Assembly: GCA_014058105.1 (NCBI GenBank)
Contig: JACGCM010001511.1
Coordinates: 1,364,001 to 1,428,000 of the forward strand
From: Kingdonia uniflora
Taxonomy: Eukaryota; Streptophyta; Magnoliopsida; Ranunculales; Circaeasteraceae
Direction of reading: 5' to 3'
DNA length: 64,000 nucleotides
Part shown: positions 10,832 to 21,972 of the stretch, in pieces
How the letters are laid out: the number at the start of each line of letters is the position of its first letter
Position numbering within the stretch: position 1 is the first letter of the stretch
Translations under genes and position numbers: made by a program
The notes under the pieces: generated by a model
The model's database searches: none
What the model was told of the DNA's origin: nothing
What the model saw: only the letters and a program-made list of their open reading frames with translations

Positions 10832-10844
10832 GGCTCTGATGCCA
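10832..10844 (-). other. Primer-binding-like site of element A
   Basis: Read on the minus strand this is TGGCATCAGAGCC, one base different from the usual initiator-Met tRNA complement. It lies two bases inside the right LTR. Confidence 0.7.
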
Positions 10845-10846
10845 AT

Positions 10847-11010
10847 TCAACGTAAAATCAAGTCACAGAAGCAAGAACTTGAGAATGAAAGATTACGCTA
10901 GCCTAATTGTGAAATTAGAGTTTTTTCTAAACTCTAAACATAAAATAAACTCAAATCAAAACTAAATAAAAAAACTAAAACTTAATTCTCTTCAAATCAT
11001 CAACTAAATA
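10847..11010 (-). repeat. 5' LTR of element A, inner part
   Basis: Matches 8771-8936 until CAACTAAATA, where element B begins. The remainder continues at 13454-13681. Confidence 0.75.
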
Positions 11011-11273
11011 TGATAGGAATCGTGGCCTTATCTACGATTAGACTAATATTAGGGTTTATATTTGTGCAGGGTCTCTTCTCCTATAAAAGAGAGCCTAAAC
11101 TTAGTTTATTAGGGAGGTTGGTTTGAGTGAGAAAAAGGCTTAGCCTTAGAGAGAGATGTGAGAGTTTGGAGTAAATCTAAGAACCCTATGTCTTCGACCT
11201 TTTATTTTATGCAATTGAGAGATTTTAATTTTAATTGAGATTAATTTAGCTTTCGCAAACGTAGTTTTTAACA
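11011..11273 (+). repeat. 5' LTR of element B
   Basis: 263 bp, similar to 13101-13453 but with an internal deletion after CGTGG. A tRNA-primer-like TTGGTAACAAAGC follows a few bases after its end. Confidence 0.7.
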
Positions 11274-11699
11274 ACTTGGTAACAAAGCTAGCAAGATTCT
11301 GCGAGATTTTTTTTACACCGACTGATATAGTGAGATTTCTGCATCTGTTATAGTTTTTTTTTGCATTGCTACAGTGATCTGTGCTGCAGTAATTTCGTAT
11401 GTGCTATAGTGATTTCTATTACATTAATTTTGGCATTGCTACAGTGATTTTTACGTTACTATAGTGATCTCTGCTACAACAAATGTTAAGCCAAGAAGAT
11501 TTAAAAGGATTATGGGACAAGTTCAGGCGGAAAGATTGCGAAGTAGAAGACTATATGAAAAATTAGATAGGACAAATAGTAGAAAAGGACGAATTCATAC
11601 TTCGATGGAGAGAAGCCAATGAAGCATGGATTCCGAATCGTCATGGATCGCAAATATTTTTATGTTAAAAAAAAAGATATAACAAGATAGGCGTTTTAG

Positions 11700-12395
11700 A
11701 TGCTTAAGAACTCTAATATCATAAAAGATGGGTTTCGGACGAGTGCGGGTGTTGAAATCGATATAAATGGATTGGAGATTAACCACCACGATGTACTGAT
11801 GGAGAGAGAGGTTCCCCATGCGGTCAATTTCGTGGGTGGGGTAGGCGAAGACGCGTTGGAGATTGAGGTGGGAGTTGTGACGGAGGAATCGAAGAAATTT
11901 GATGGAGATGAAATATTACAAAGAGAGGGCGGAGAGAGAGGTTCATCGTGGATAAATCTAGCAGGTGGGAAAGACGTAGACGTGTTAGAAAGTTCTCGAT
12001 CAAAGTCCCACGAGGAGGCTGGAACATTGATGCGAGAGGTTCACATGATCAACGATTTCAATTGTCATGAAGCCCAACCAAAGAAGACCAACCCCAATCC
12101 AAAACCCTTGACTACGGTGACCGAAAATCAAGAAAGTGAGGTCCCCATCACTGCCGAGATCGACGAACTACGCGATCTATGGTGCGAGGAGGATCAAGAT
12201 ATCGGGGAAGATAACGTGGTCAAGCAACTAAGACATGGCACGGGCATGCCACGACATAGTCAAGGCACAGAGGGCACGGGTCAAGACACATGTCAGGGAG
12301 TGCAGGGAACGGGACAGAGTGCAGTGGGCACAAGGAAAGTGGCGATGGGCATCGGGCAAGGCATGCCTTCGAGTGGCTCAAGCGTGCCACAATAA
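11700..12395 (+). CDS. 231-residue open frame of unknown function inside element B
   Basis: The frame is open for 231 codons from ATG 11700. I do not recognise it. The N-terminal two thirds are acidic and hydrophilic, with a stretch EIDELRDLWCEEDQD near residues 152-166. The last 50 residues are rich in Gly, Thr, Gln and Ser, with repeated GTGQ and GTG phrases that reflect repetitive DNA just upstream of the 64-bp repeats at 12487. No signal peptide or membrane segment is evident. It lies between the two LTRs of element B in the same orientation, so it may be a divergent gag-like or element-specific ORF. It could also be a chance frame in G-rich DNA. Confidence 0.35.
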   Translation: MLKNSNIIKDGFRTSAGVEIDINGLEINHHDVLMEREVPHAVNFVGGVGEDALEIEVGVVTEESKKFDGDEILQREGGERGSSWINLAGGKDVDVLESSRSKSHEEAGTLMREVHMINDFNCHEAQPKKTNPNPKPLTTVTENQESEVPITAEIDELRDLWCEEDQDIGEDNVVKQLRHGTGMPRHSQGTEGTGQDTCQGVQGTGQSAVGTRKVAMGIGQGMPSSGSSVPQ

Positions 12396-12486
12396 CCGCT
12401 TGTGCCTACGGGGGACGTGGGCCACGAGGGCACCAACAAGGAGGGGGTCGTAACCCACAATACCGACTCGGACGCCCCACGCCCCC

Positions 12487-12614
12487 CACTTGTTTCGGAG
12501 TAGTCGCTAACCGGGGGTGACCATAACCAACTAGAGGCGAGCGCATATCCCACTTATTTCGGAGCAGTCGCCAACCGAGGTGACCATACCCGACTAGAGG
12601 CAGGCGCATATCAA
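12487..12614 (+). repeat. Diverged 64-bp tandem repeat
   Basis: Two units begin at 12487 and 12551 with CACTTRTTTCGGAGYAGTCGC and end GCGCATATC. They differ at several positions, so the duplication is old. Confidence 0.85.
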
Positions 12615-13100
12615 GCGGAGGGATCGCGGGTTCCGACGACGGACATGGTTGACAAAAATCTGACGAAGAAGTTGGAGAAGAGAACAAAACAGTGAGAGAT
12701 TGCTCGTAAGGCGAGTGAGGAGAGGGCAATTAGTTTTGGGGATATGCAAGGACACATTTGAGAACCAAGAGGGTATAATTTCTTGCAGCTGGGTGTACCA
12801 AAAATAGTTCTATATGTTGACCCTTATTGGATAAAGTTTTTAGTTCATTCTTTCAACTTTGTGGGTCTGACATTTTGGCGACTTCAAGTACAACGTATAA
12901 TGTCCGCAGTTGGTAATACAATGAAGCAACATGAGCTTCGAGATGATGTGCTACAACGTCCAAAGGGTATACTAGCAAGTTACGGTAAAATTCATGGCCG
13001 TATTCCTGAGTTGTTAAACGTGCACTTTTGGTTTCATATTGATGCCTTGTAAATTTTCTCGCAAGAGTTTGACCACGAACTCTTCTTAGACAGGGAAAGT

Positions 13101-13453
13101 TTATAGGAATCGTGGTCATACACGAGTAGCACGTCTCATACGTCGCGCGCGCACCTTTTTTATTTAGTTATTTCTATTTTATTTAATTCTTTGAATAATA
13201 GGACTAGTTTCCTAATTAGATTGTAATTAGGGTTTTTATTTATGCTAGGACTCTTCTCCTATAAAAGAAAACCTAAACTTAGTTTATTTGGGAGGTTGGT
13301 TTGAGTGAGAAAAAGACTTAGCCTTAAAGAAATATATAAAGTTTAGGGGAAATTTAAAAAACCCTACGTCTTCAACATTTTATTTTATATACAATTGAGA
13401 GATCTTAGTTTTAATTGAGATTAATTTAGGTTCCGCAAACACAATTTTCAACA
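13101..13453 (+). repeat. 3' LTR of element B
   Basis: 353 bp, longer than the left copy because it retains a segment with ACGTCTCATACGTCGCGCGCGC. Just upstream the coding-like phrase EFDHELFLDRES resembles the last residues of plant Ty3 pol. Confidence 0.7.
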
Positions 13454-13681
13454 AAGTAAAATAGAGAACCTAACCTCCCTTTTATAGGACACAAGGGGGT
13501 AGAAACCCTAATTAGGAATAATCTAAAAACTGGGAAAAGTACCATTTTAACCTTGTGTTGGTTAATTATGAGCTCCCTAAAACCTATTTAACATCACTAC
13601 CAGAAAGGCTTGAAATAAAAAAACATAACTATAAATAATTTGTTGACGGTGAGAACGGCCATTAAAGGACGATTCACATTA

Positions 13682-13800
13682 ATATGTATATACCTTAGGG
13701 AGCCCCTATTATATAAAAGAGGCTAGGTTATTTAATCAACATAAGAATGAATAAACTTTCTCCACTTATTTATTTTTATATGGAATAAAAGTGTATACGT
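13682..13800 (+). repeat. Copia-type LTR fragment
   Basis: Carries GGGAGCCCCTATTATATAAAAGAGGCTAGGTTAT and ATAAACTTTCTCCACTTATTTATTT in the same order as the solo LTR at 19425-19578. It is truncated at the left and borders element A. Confidence 0.6.
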
Positions 13801-14308
13801 TCTTGAAGACAACTAAAAATTTGTGCTTCCACCGACAGGGTCCATTGGCGTCGCCGAATTACTCAAAAATTCCAATAATATTTGTTTTTTGTTTTTTGTT
13901 TGTTTATGTCAATTTCTTCACGCTTGTTTGCTGTGATCAGATTTGAAGTTGATGGTGGAGAAATAAAACTTTAATTATTGTCCAAAAATTCAAAACCCAA
14001 ATTCTTATGATTCTTCTCTTTGTTGAATCTATTGTTGGGAGTTTGTAAGAAGACTATGTTCCTGGTGTAAATCTGAGGAATATCTAACTTGGATGTGATT
14101 TATTTTTCCGTTAGCATCTCTTCCTACTTTCTCTGGAGCTTGTAATATGTGTTTTTGGTACGAGCTTCGAGGCTCTCTACAAGTTCGCTTCATCTTGGGG
14201 ATTTGAGAACGATTTCTTCGTTATTATTTCATAGTTATTGGTGAAAAAAAAAGAAAATCTGGTAGTTTATATTCGTGAGTTTCACACAAAGTTGTGAAGT
14301 TTGATAAT

Positions 14309-14735
14309 TAATCCACAATCGAATTGAAATTAACCTAAACGAAGAAATGAAATGAAGAACAAACACAATTGGTGGGAGAATTTCTCTTTTGGAGCTTCAA
14401 TTGCTCAATGATGGGAACTCTAGTTTCGTTCGAACGACTCAAAGTGTCGTTCGAACGACTTTGCCTATTTTTGCCTGAACAACTCAGCTCGAATTGGTCG
14501 AATAGACTCAGCTCGAGTTGATCTTCTGAGAACTCCAGGTCGAATAGACTCTTCTGGGAACTCCAGGTCGTATAGACTCAGCTCGCATTGGTCGACTAGA
14601 CTCAGCTCAAGCTAAAGTTGGTCTTCTGGGAACTTCCAGGTCGTTTCTCTCATAACTCGTTCGAACAACTCCAAGGTTTGTTCGAACAAGTTGGCGTCTT
14701 TTGAAGGGGTTTGATCTTCAGATCCTCCTGGACCA
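14309..14735 (-). repeat. 3' LTR of the minus-strand Ty3 element
   Basis: Read on the minus strand it begins TGGTCCAGGAGGATC and ends GTGGATTA, matching the LTRs at 1725 and 4075. The middle carries its own expanded tandem repeats with AGACTCAGCTCG and AACTCCAGGTCG. Confidence 0.85.
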
Positions 14736-14738
14736 TGA

Positions 14739-14749
14739 CTCCCCCCTTC
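14739..14749 (-). other. Polypurine tract of the minus-strand Ty3 element
   Basis: TGAAGGGGGGA on the minus strand, just before the 3' LTR. Confidence 0.8.
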
Positions 14750-14849
14750 AGGAGCCTTGAGCTTCTACTCAAGCTAGAACTGGAGATGAGGAAATGCGGT
14801 GGCACCCATTTATCTGTTGTACTACTTCGACTTGCTAGGTAGTTGACAT

Positions 14850-16163
14850 TTCTTCCCAACTCAGAATGACTCGATACTACCCCGTCTTGTAGCATGAACT
14901 TTCCTCTCTAGAATACTATCCTCCTGCAATGGATCTTCACTTTCCATCTATAAGTCATCAACTGACGGTATGCGAGTGTCGATTGTAGAGTCTTTATCTA
15001 AAAGAGATGGATCAAACAACTTTAAATGCTCGGCGTTAATCATCGAATACATCTTCATGAAAGGTGACAAATCCAATTAGAATGCGTTGCCACCAATCTT
15101 CTGTGAACGGACCATAGCGGATAGGTTTGAGTTTTTTACCCTCTCCCTTTAGTCGTTCCTTACCCAAATACAACCAAACTAGGTCGCCCTCTTGAAAAGT
15201 ACACTCAACCCGATGTTTCTCGTGTCGAGCCTTATACTTCCCTTGAGTCTTCTTTAATTATACTTTAACCGCCTCATGAACCTTGCTTATCCTCTCAATG
15301 AAGCGTTGAGCCTTAACTTGATCTTCTTCCTCCTTTCCTGACATTGTCTTGTCGCCAAGACTAAAAGCCAAATCAAAACGACTTTGAGGCAAGTACCCCA
15401 AACAAACTTCAAATGGAAACTTCAAAGTGAAACTATAAATCGCCCGGTTAAACGCAGACTGAAAATATGGTAAACTCTCATCCCAAGTCAAAGGATGCTT
15501 AAAATGGAATCCCCGTAGCAAATAAACCAAAGTGCTTATCTGCCTCTATTTGCCCGTCGGATGAAAGGCGGTACTTCTCTTCAACTTAGTGTCCATCATT
15601 CCCCATAACGATCTCCAAAAATGCCCCAAAAAGCGGCTATCCCTATCAGAAATAATATAATAAGGGAGCCCGAAATACCTCCAGATGTCTCTGAAAAACA
15701 ATCGTGCTGCTCCTTCCCCGGTGACCGTCTTCTGGTATAGAATAAGAACAATCATCTTGCTGAATCAATCTACCACCACAAACAAATAGTCATTCTTACA
15801 CTTGGTCATGAGCAAACCACACATAAAATCAATCAAAATGTTCTCCCAAGGTCGGCTAGGAACTGGTAATGGTAAGTGCAGTCCTAACTTATGATTGGAA
15901 GGCTTCGATGTATTGCATAGCACGCAACCACGAACCACACGAGCAACATCTACCTACATCTTCGACCAATAGACATGCCACCGCAAATTCAACAAAGTCT
16001 TCTCAACCCCGAAATGACTAGCCACCTGGGAACAATGTGCCTCTCTAATCCAATGCAAACGATCTTTACCCTCTGGAATACATAATAGACTGCCCCTGTA
16101 AATCAAATCATCCTTCAATACATACTCGCATGTCTTGCATTGTAGCAACTTCTGGTGAATCAT
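14850..16163 (-). pseudogene. Integrase of the minus-strand Ty3 element
   Basis: The integrase would insert the cDNA copy. The N-terminal zinc-binding region is at 15954-16163, with HFGVEKTLLNLRWHVYW. The core is at 15546-15755, with FGLPYYIISDRDSRFLGHFW, where the aspartate of SDRD is catalytic. The next segment (15258-15530) has the YHSQ-type region and a C-terminal tail reaching about 14850, with MKMYSMINAEHLKL on the minus strand near 15060. Stops separate the pieces, and the expected glutamate region after FHPTGK is damaged. Confidence 0.82.
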
Positions 16164-16217
16164 ACTGAGATCATTGTCCTTGTCATACCCTGTAACATAA
16201 TCAGAAGGAACAATCGA

Positions 16218-17460
16218 CTATATCTGTATAGTTACCAACAAAGCAAAAATAGTTGGTAATGGGGGTCGAGATAACATATTAGCCATTTTGTTGTCCACTC
16301 CTTTCTTATACTTGATCATAAGGGTGAACTGTTGTAGGTATGACATCCACTTCATATGTCGAGCTTGCTGTAGTTTAAACTGCGTAAAGAAGAGCTGTAA
16401 TGGTTTGTGATCGGAATGTACCACAACCTCCTTCCCCAATAAGTAGCTCCGTCAATGCTTCATGGATTGATATAATGCGTAGAACTCCTTATCGTAGGTA
16501 GGATAGTTGCGTACTACTCACGTAAACATCTCAGAATGGTAAGAAACCGGCCTCCCATCCTGTATTAGAATTGCCTCTAATACATAGTCAGAGGCATCTG
16601 TTTCGACCTCAAAGGGCTGTTACAAATAGGGCAAGGCTAACACTAGCGCATCTGTAATCTTGGGCTTCAGCAACTGAAAAGCCTTCTCATGGTGATCTTC
16701 CCACACAAACTTCATATTAGTATTTGTCAAGGAATACAACGGTGCGGCTATCTATGAAAAATGTCGAATAAACTTCCGTAAATACTGACAAGAACCCATA
16801 AAACTTTTCACTTCCATCACTAATCGGGGTCTAGGCCAATTAGTAATGACCGAGACCTTCTCTGGATCTACCTTAAGCTCATCGCCACCAACAATAAATC
16901 CCAAGTATACTAGCTCCTTCCCAAACTCACACTTCTTCCCATTTAGAAAAAATTGTTGTGATCGCAATGCTTTCAACATTTTACGAATATGCACGAGGTG
17001 CACGAGGTGCTCCTCCCATGTTTGATTATATATTAAGATGTCATCTAAATACATAATCACGAAATTGTCAATAAAAGTACGAAGTACCTCATTCATCGAC
17101 CACATAAATGTTGTTGGAGTGTTGCATAACCCAAAAGGCATCACCCACCACTCAAAGAGTCCTTGTTTAGTCTTGAAAGCAATCTTTCAAGTATCTTCTT
17201 CCCGGATTCTAACCTAAATGGTAACCCGACTTAAGATCCAGCTTGGTGAAAAATCGAGCTTTCTGCAACTCATCTAAAAGCTCATCAATCCGTAGAAGCG
17301 GATAACGATTTTTCACAGTAATCTTGTTCAGCACTTGATAATCTACACACATTCTCCAAGACACATCCTTCTTCGACACCAATAACACCGATGAACCACA
17401 AGGTGAGCAATTCGAATTAATAACCTCTTACTCTAGGAGTTCTTGTACCTATTTCTTAAT
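16218..17460 (-). pseudogene. Reverse transcriptase and RNase H of the minus-strand Ty3 element
   Basis: The reverse transcriptase piece at 16752-17144 has MPFGLCNTPTTF and the active-site motif YLDD followed by ILIY, then CEFGKELVYLGF in the thumb-side region. The RNase H piece at 16218-16439 has VVVHSDHKPLQ and a stretch ending SRPPLP. The palm region upstream (17145-17460) is frame-broken but continuous at DNA level. The catalytic YLDD is intact, so decay is by stops rather than loss of the active site. Confidence 0.86.
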
Positions 17461-17474
17461 CTCATTAGACTCGG

Positions 17475-18130
17475 TTACAGAAGTCCGATACAACCAATGT
17501 TGGGTAGTGGCTCACCATTCACCAAGGTGATATCATTCCCCACATCCCTCTTGCGCGACATCCCTTCTATGCCCAGAAAGAAGTCTTTATACTCCTCTTG
17601 TAGCTTCCCCATTTCGATTTGTTGCTTAAGAAGCATTGCCAAAGTAGATAACACCATAGCCGACGGACCCTCCAGAACCAATCGTATCAGCAAAGAAACA
17701 AACTTGCCGCTCGCATTAACCAACCTCTTCGCCTGAGTCGCCGTTACTAAATTATTGGTGGTGACATGTTCCTTACAAGCATTTATATGAAACTCTTTCC
17801 CCTCCTTCACAAGACCGTACTTGTGAGCTCTACGGTAAAGAATCGCATCTCGGTCCCAAAGATAAGGGCTACCCAAGATGACATAACACACATCTAAAGG
17901 AACCACCTCACACGACACTTCGTCAATAAACTGTTCAGTAATCAAAAACTTGAACGTACATTGTTTCGTGATCTTCAACTCCGGGTCCTTCAGAATCCAA
18001 CCCAAATCATACAGCTTAGGATGCGCCTTAGTAGCCAAACCCATCTTCTTCACCACCGCCTCAGAGATCAAATTCTTCTGACTACCCAGATCAATGATGG
18101 CCTCTACTAAGCTCTACTTCACTTGAATGC
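17475..18130 (-). pseudogene. Protease region of the minus-strand Ty3 element
   Basis: A 198-codon frame with a retropepsin-like fold phrase, VSCEVVPLDVCYVILGSPYL, in which ILGSPYL matches the conserved hydrophobic-Gly motif of plant Ty3 proteases. The active-site Asp triplet should lie just upstream, near 18080-18100, where a stop breaks the frame. The segment HINACKEHVTTNNLV is the one retained in the short 1725-4568 copy. Confidence 0.75.
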
Positions 18131-18244
18131 TAATATAAAAAAGTTCTTCCCGACTCGTCTCCTCGGTAACCATATGTTATTGCAACATAAGGAGAAGTTT
18201 AGGATTTGGCTTCTCTAAATCTAGAAGATCAACAATCTTTGCGG

Positions 18245-19155
18245 CTAGTACACGTTTCTCTCTCTTGTTCCTCTCCTCCTTCGGCCTAAGCTCCAGGTGA
18301 AGTTTCCAACATTCTGAAATGTGCCCATTTGCCTTATAATGATTACAGTAATTCCTCTTGGATGAAGACCCCTCTCCTTTATACTCCCCTTAGTGTTCAT
18401 TCTTCCAACTAGACTTGTACCCCGACTTGCTCTTATCGTCTTTCTTGCCACTCTTCAAGTGCTTGTCTTCAATAGCAATTGCTTTTACGGTAGCATCTTC
18501 GATATTCGCCACAGTAAAGAGCTCCAACTCTCTTCTAATGAACTCCAACAAACCCCTCGTATACTTCATAAATACCCCATACTCGTCCACATCATTGTCC
18601 AAAACCAACGCTTGGTTATGAAACTCCATAGTGAACTCTTGTATGGATTGCCTATACTTTTAGAGCAAACTGTGGCATTTGAACCATCTCTCTTGCTCAT
18701 ACCCAATCGAATAAAATTGCTTTCTCACCAGCACCTTGAACTCCTTCCAACCCAAGCTTATTATTTCGTGACATTTTCGATAGAACTTCCACCACGTGAG
18801 TGCATGATTTGTGAATTTTAATGTTGAAAAACAAATATTCTGAGTATTGGAGTATTCGTAAATGGAAAAATAGGTCTCTAACCTATCTAACCAATTATCC
18901 AACTTTTCGGCATTGATTGAACCGTCGAATACCGGAATTTTGATTTTAAAATCGATACGAAGATTGCGCATAGGATTCATTGACTTCCCAATAATTGATC
19001 GCTCTTCAACGGATTTAACATCACTAAAATCGTTACTACCTCATCGTTAACATCGTCTCTCTCTTCCTCCGCAACCCTTTTCTTCTTTATGCGCTCTCGC
19101 CGTTTCTTCAAAGCGGAAGCTGCTGCGAGGTTCGTGAGACGTAATTGCTCTACCA
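18245..19155 (-). pseudogene. gag of the minus-strand Ty3 element
   Basis: The capsid-like core at 18660-18980 has PVFDGSINAEKLDNWLDRLETYF and WKEFKVLVRKQFYSIGYE. The next piece (18390-18629) has FHNQALVLDNDVDEYGVFMKY, and a basic tail with a degenerate zinc-knuckle region lies at 18245-18451. The N-terminal part is missing beyond 19155. The tryptophan at the NWLDRL position is intact here but is a stop in the short copy. Confidence 0.8.
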
Positions 19156-19424
19156 AGCATTACCCTCAAGTGAGAAAATATGACAAGCAGATAAGTGCCG
19201 CCAATTTCAAAAGTTTGTATGCGAAAAATGGAAGAATGCCACCGATTTCAAAAGGGGTATGTGAAGCTTTGAAGTGTTATAAGATTTATTAGCTAAAATG
19301 GGAGCTTTATTTCTTTATCAGTGAGGGAGTGATTGTATTTTTATGAGGGATTATCTATTTCTTTTTCTTATTTGTAATCCACCTTGACACAAACAGTATA
19401 TGTCCGTATCAACGAGAGGGGAAG
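19156..19424 (+). other. Non-coding stretch between two elements
   Basis: Nothing recognisable. It is AT-rich with only short frames, and separates the truncated Ty3 element from the solo LTR. Confidence 0.4.
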
Positions 19425-19578
19425 TGCTAGAGTATATATGTGTTACTACACATATACTACTTTAGTCCCACATTGGTTAGAAGTAGCTCAGAGAGCCCCT
19501 GTTATATAAAGGAGGCCAGGTTATAATCTATAATAAACTTAAAAGTAAATAAACTTTCTCCTTTTATTTATTTCTACA
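19425..19578 (+). repeat. Candidate solo LTR, Copia type
   Basis: A 154-bp segment starting TGCTAGAGTATATATGTG and ending TTATTTCTACA, with GTCCCACATTGGTTAG, GAGAGCCCCTGTTATATAAAGGAGG (the TATA region) and ATAAACTTTCTCC. This is the layout of short plant Copia LTRs. No matching 5-bp flanks were seen (GGAAG against GGGTT). Confidence 0.6.
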
Positions 19579-19652
19579 GGGTTCTAATTATAGGGGCTTC
19601 TTATTTCCATAAAGGAGGCTTTAGGTTTAGTTTTTCATTAAGTTGGCTTTAT

Positions 19653-21515
19653 TATTTTTTGTAAAAGGTAAGCAATATATTAATATAAAGTAAAAAAGGA
19701 ACTATGGACAAACCCTGCAGACCAAAGAGTAGCTAGTAGACATCCTACTTAGCCACATCAGTCAAATTTGTAATACTCACACTATGGTACCTCTATCTTG
19801 TGAAGAAATTGGAGTTTGCCATTGTACCATTCTTTAGCAAAAGGAGCAAGTCTTGCAGGTTTGTTAACAATCTCATCAGAACTAAAACTGCATTCTTGGA
19901 CTTAAACCTAATTTGAAGCTTAGTAGAGATAAAATCCCACTTAGCTTGTCATTTCCATGGAATCTTATTATTCTTAAAGGCAGCTATAGCAGCACTTGAG
20001 TCAGATACTAGAAAGACCTTGTACCACCGCTGAGTAAAAGCAATAAAGAGAGAAACAACTATGCAAAAGCATTCAGCATAATATGAAGAGCTAATCCCAA
20101 TGTTTTCCACCAAAACACCAAGAACACTTCCAGTATAAGATCTAAAAACAGCTCCAATACCCAACATACCAGATTTACCCAAACTGGATCCAACATAATT
20201 AATTTTGGTATCTTCAAACCAAGAAAGCTCACAAATGCAGAATCAAATCCTAGGAGACTTCCTATGTCTCAATGGTACCTTTAACCTATGCAGAATCACC
20301 AGTTCAGATTGTAGATTTTTCATAACTCTCTTAGTCCTTGCAGCAGCTTCTTGTATGGAAATCATAATGGAATGCTTCACAGTTCTAATTGTTGGGGGCA
20401 GTGCTGCCATGAATGATTTTGTTTCTGACCATCCAAATTGAGTGAAGGAAAGTCAAAGTCCCATTTACCCACAAGTCTTTAATGTAAGAGCCATAAGAAT
20501 CAGCATGTTTAAATATTGCTTGAAGGGACCTAGTGTCTATAGTTGAGCCAAACAAGTTACTAAACCATGTCCATAGGTGCTGAGCATAATAAGAGTAGTT
20601 CAAAAATAAGTGAGTGGAGTTCTCAACATAGTTACCACAACCTGCATTGGGAAGCCATCGGAACTACTCTACCTTGGATTTTCTCCTCAGTGGGGACAGC
20701 ATTGTGTATGATTCTCCAAGCAAGAGCTTGAGTTTTTCCAAATATATTCCCTCTATCAGCAAGCAGGAAATTTGAGTGTTATGTTTTTATAGCAGCTTTG
20801 ACTGAGAATTGTCCTCGCACATCAGGTTGGTAGGAAGCATCTGTCTTTACCTGCAGTTTTAACATACATTTCATTCATATTTACGCCTACAACATTCAGT
20901 AAATTCTCAGTCTCATGATCAGGTAACCAAACACTTTCATGAAGCAGGTCAGAGACCTTAGATTTATGAGAATTCCAAGGAATATGGGCAAGAGAAGTGT
21001 AGTCCCTGAGAACACCTTGGCCAGTCCAATCTCTCCAAGTATCAACCTCAGCACCACTGCCCAAGCTCCAGCAAGAGTTGTGCATAACTTCAGGCAATAC
21101 AGCTTTAATACCAGACCACATAGAGGACTTCTTGTAGTACTTGATGATGTCATCATTCTTTGTAAAGTATTTCGCTCTCGTATAAACTGCCCACCTCCCC
21201 TCTTTTTGAAATATATTCCTGGCTAGCTTCATCAACATGAGCTTATTTATGTCCTTCAGTCATCCAAGGCCAAAATCCCCTTCACTAAGAGGCTTGCAAC
21301 ACTTTTCCCAAGAGGCAGTGATACCTTTTCTTTTGTTTTGGTTTCTAGATCATGTGAAGTTTCTCGTGATAGCTTTCCCTTCCTTCAATATGGAAACATG
21401 CCACTTGTAGACAGAATTGCTAATAATAGGCATGCACGAAAGAACTGATTTAGCTAAAACAACTCTTCAATGCATAGAGAGCATTCTTCAAACAAATGAA
21501 TTAGCTCTACCTTTG
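19653..21515 (-). pseudogene. LINE ORF2 C-terminal part: zinc-binding region and RNase H
   Basis: The RNase H end is at 19949-20182, with GIGAVFRSYTGSVLG, YYAECFCI (the Glu position) and VSDSSAAIAAF (the Asp position). Upstream on the minus strand 20822-21238 reads LARNIFQKEGRWAVYTRAKYF and CWSLGSGAEVDTWRDWTG, the phrase before the zinc-binding domain in plant LINEs. The piece before it (to about 21500) has RVVLAKSVLSCMP. Stops and frame changes are frequent. Confidence 0.82.
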
Positions 21516-21972
21516 TCACAAAAACTGTGTTTCCGTCATCTCCTTCTTATTCACCACTCTCCATCTTTCTTTCTTTCTTTAATCCCTCCAGTCTCTCCTC
21601 CCCATCTCTCTCTTCTCCATCTCGAACACCTCTCTCTCGCACTAGACCATCCTCATGGCATTAAACTATTCCAGAATTACCCGTTGGAGGGAAAATTGGT
21701 TCCTTTCATTCTTTATTTGTTTGGTAGAAGTGTAGAAGATTCTTTTAATCAATCAGAGTAGTGAATCACTCGTTTCCTACTCTCTCTATCTACCATCAAC
21801 AATCGTCACCGAAAATTCAAGCCAAGAAGAAACTCTTGCTGTCATTCACCATCTACGTTGTAACAGATTGTAAATCATCTCTCTCTCTATAATTGCAGAA
21901 TTTGTTTTCATGGGTGATGGGTCATCTCAACTTTCATGAAATATGGACTTATTTTTTGTTTTGGGTTCGGAA

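Larger units (their letters stand above)
11011..13453 (+). mobile_element. LTR retrotransposon B, plus strand, non-autonomous, nested in the LTR of A
   Basis: The flanking repeats 11011-11273 and 13101-13453 share the start TATAGGAATCGTGG (TGATAGG in the left copy), a TATA-like stretch CTCCTATAAAAGA and the end TTAACA or TCAACA. The left copy lacks about 85 bp near its start. The flanks read AAATA and AAGTA, a 5-bp duplication with one mismatch, and the surrounding sequence is the LTR of element A. Between the LTRs there is no recognisable polymerase or integrase, only the 231-codon frame at 11700 and low-complexity repeats, so the element depended on others to move. Confidence 0.7.
8771..13681 (-). 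mobile_element. Decayed LTR retrotransposon A, minus strand, split by element B
   Basis: A direct repeat of about 380 bp bounds this element: 8771-9153 on the left, and 10847-11010 plus 13454-13681 on the right, where element B interrupts it. The inner edge of the right copy has a primer-binding-like site (10832-10844), which fixes the orientation as minus. The internal part (9154-10831) is too short for a full gag-pol and is broken by stops. I could not find a clean target duplication. Confidence 0.72.
14309..19155 (-). mobile_element. Ty3 retrotransposon, minus strand, 5' truncated sister of the 1725-4568 element
   Basis: Read on the minus strand the order is gag, protease, reverse transcriptase, RNase H, integrase, polypurine tract, 3' LTR. 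This order and the Met-tRNA primer of its relative fit the chromovirus-type Ty3 lineage. Similarity to the gag start of the 1725-4568 copy stops at about 19155, inside the phrase coding GAGCAATTACG, so the 5' LTR and gag start are gone. Many stops interrupt the frames. It is the reference against which the three deletions in the short copy can be read. Confidence 0.88.
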
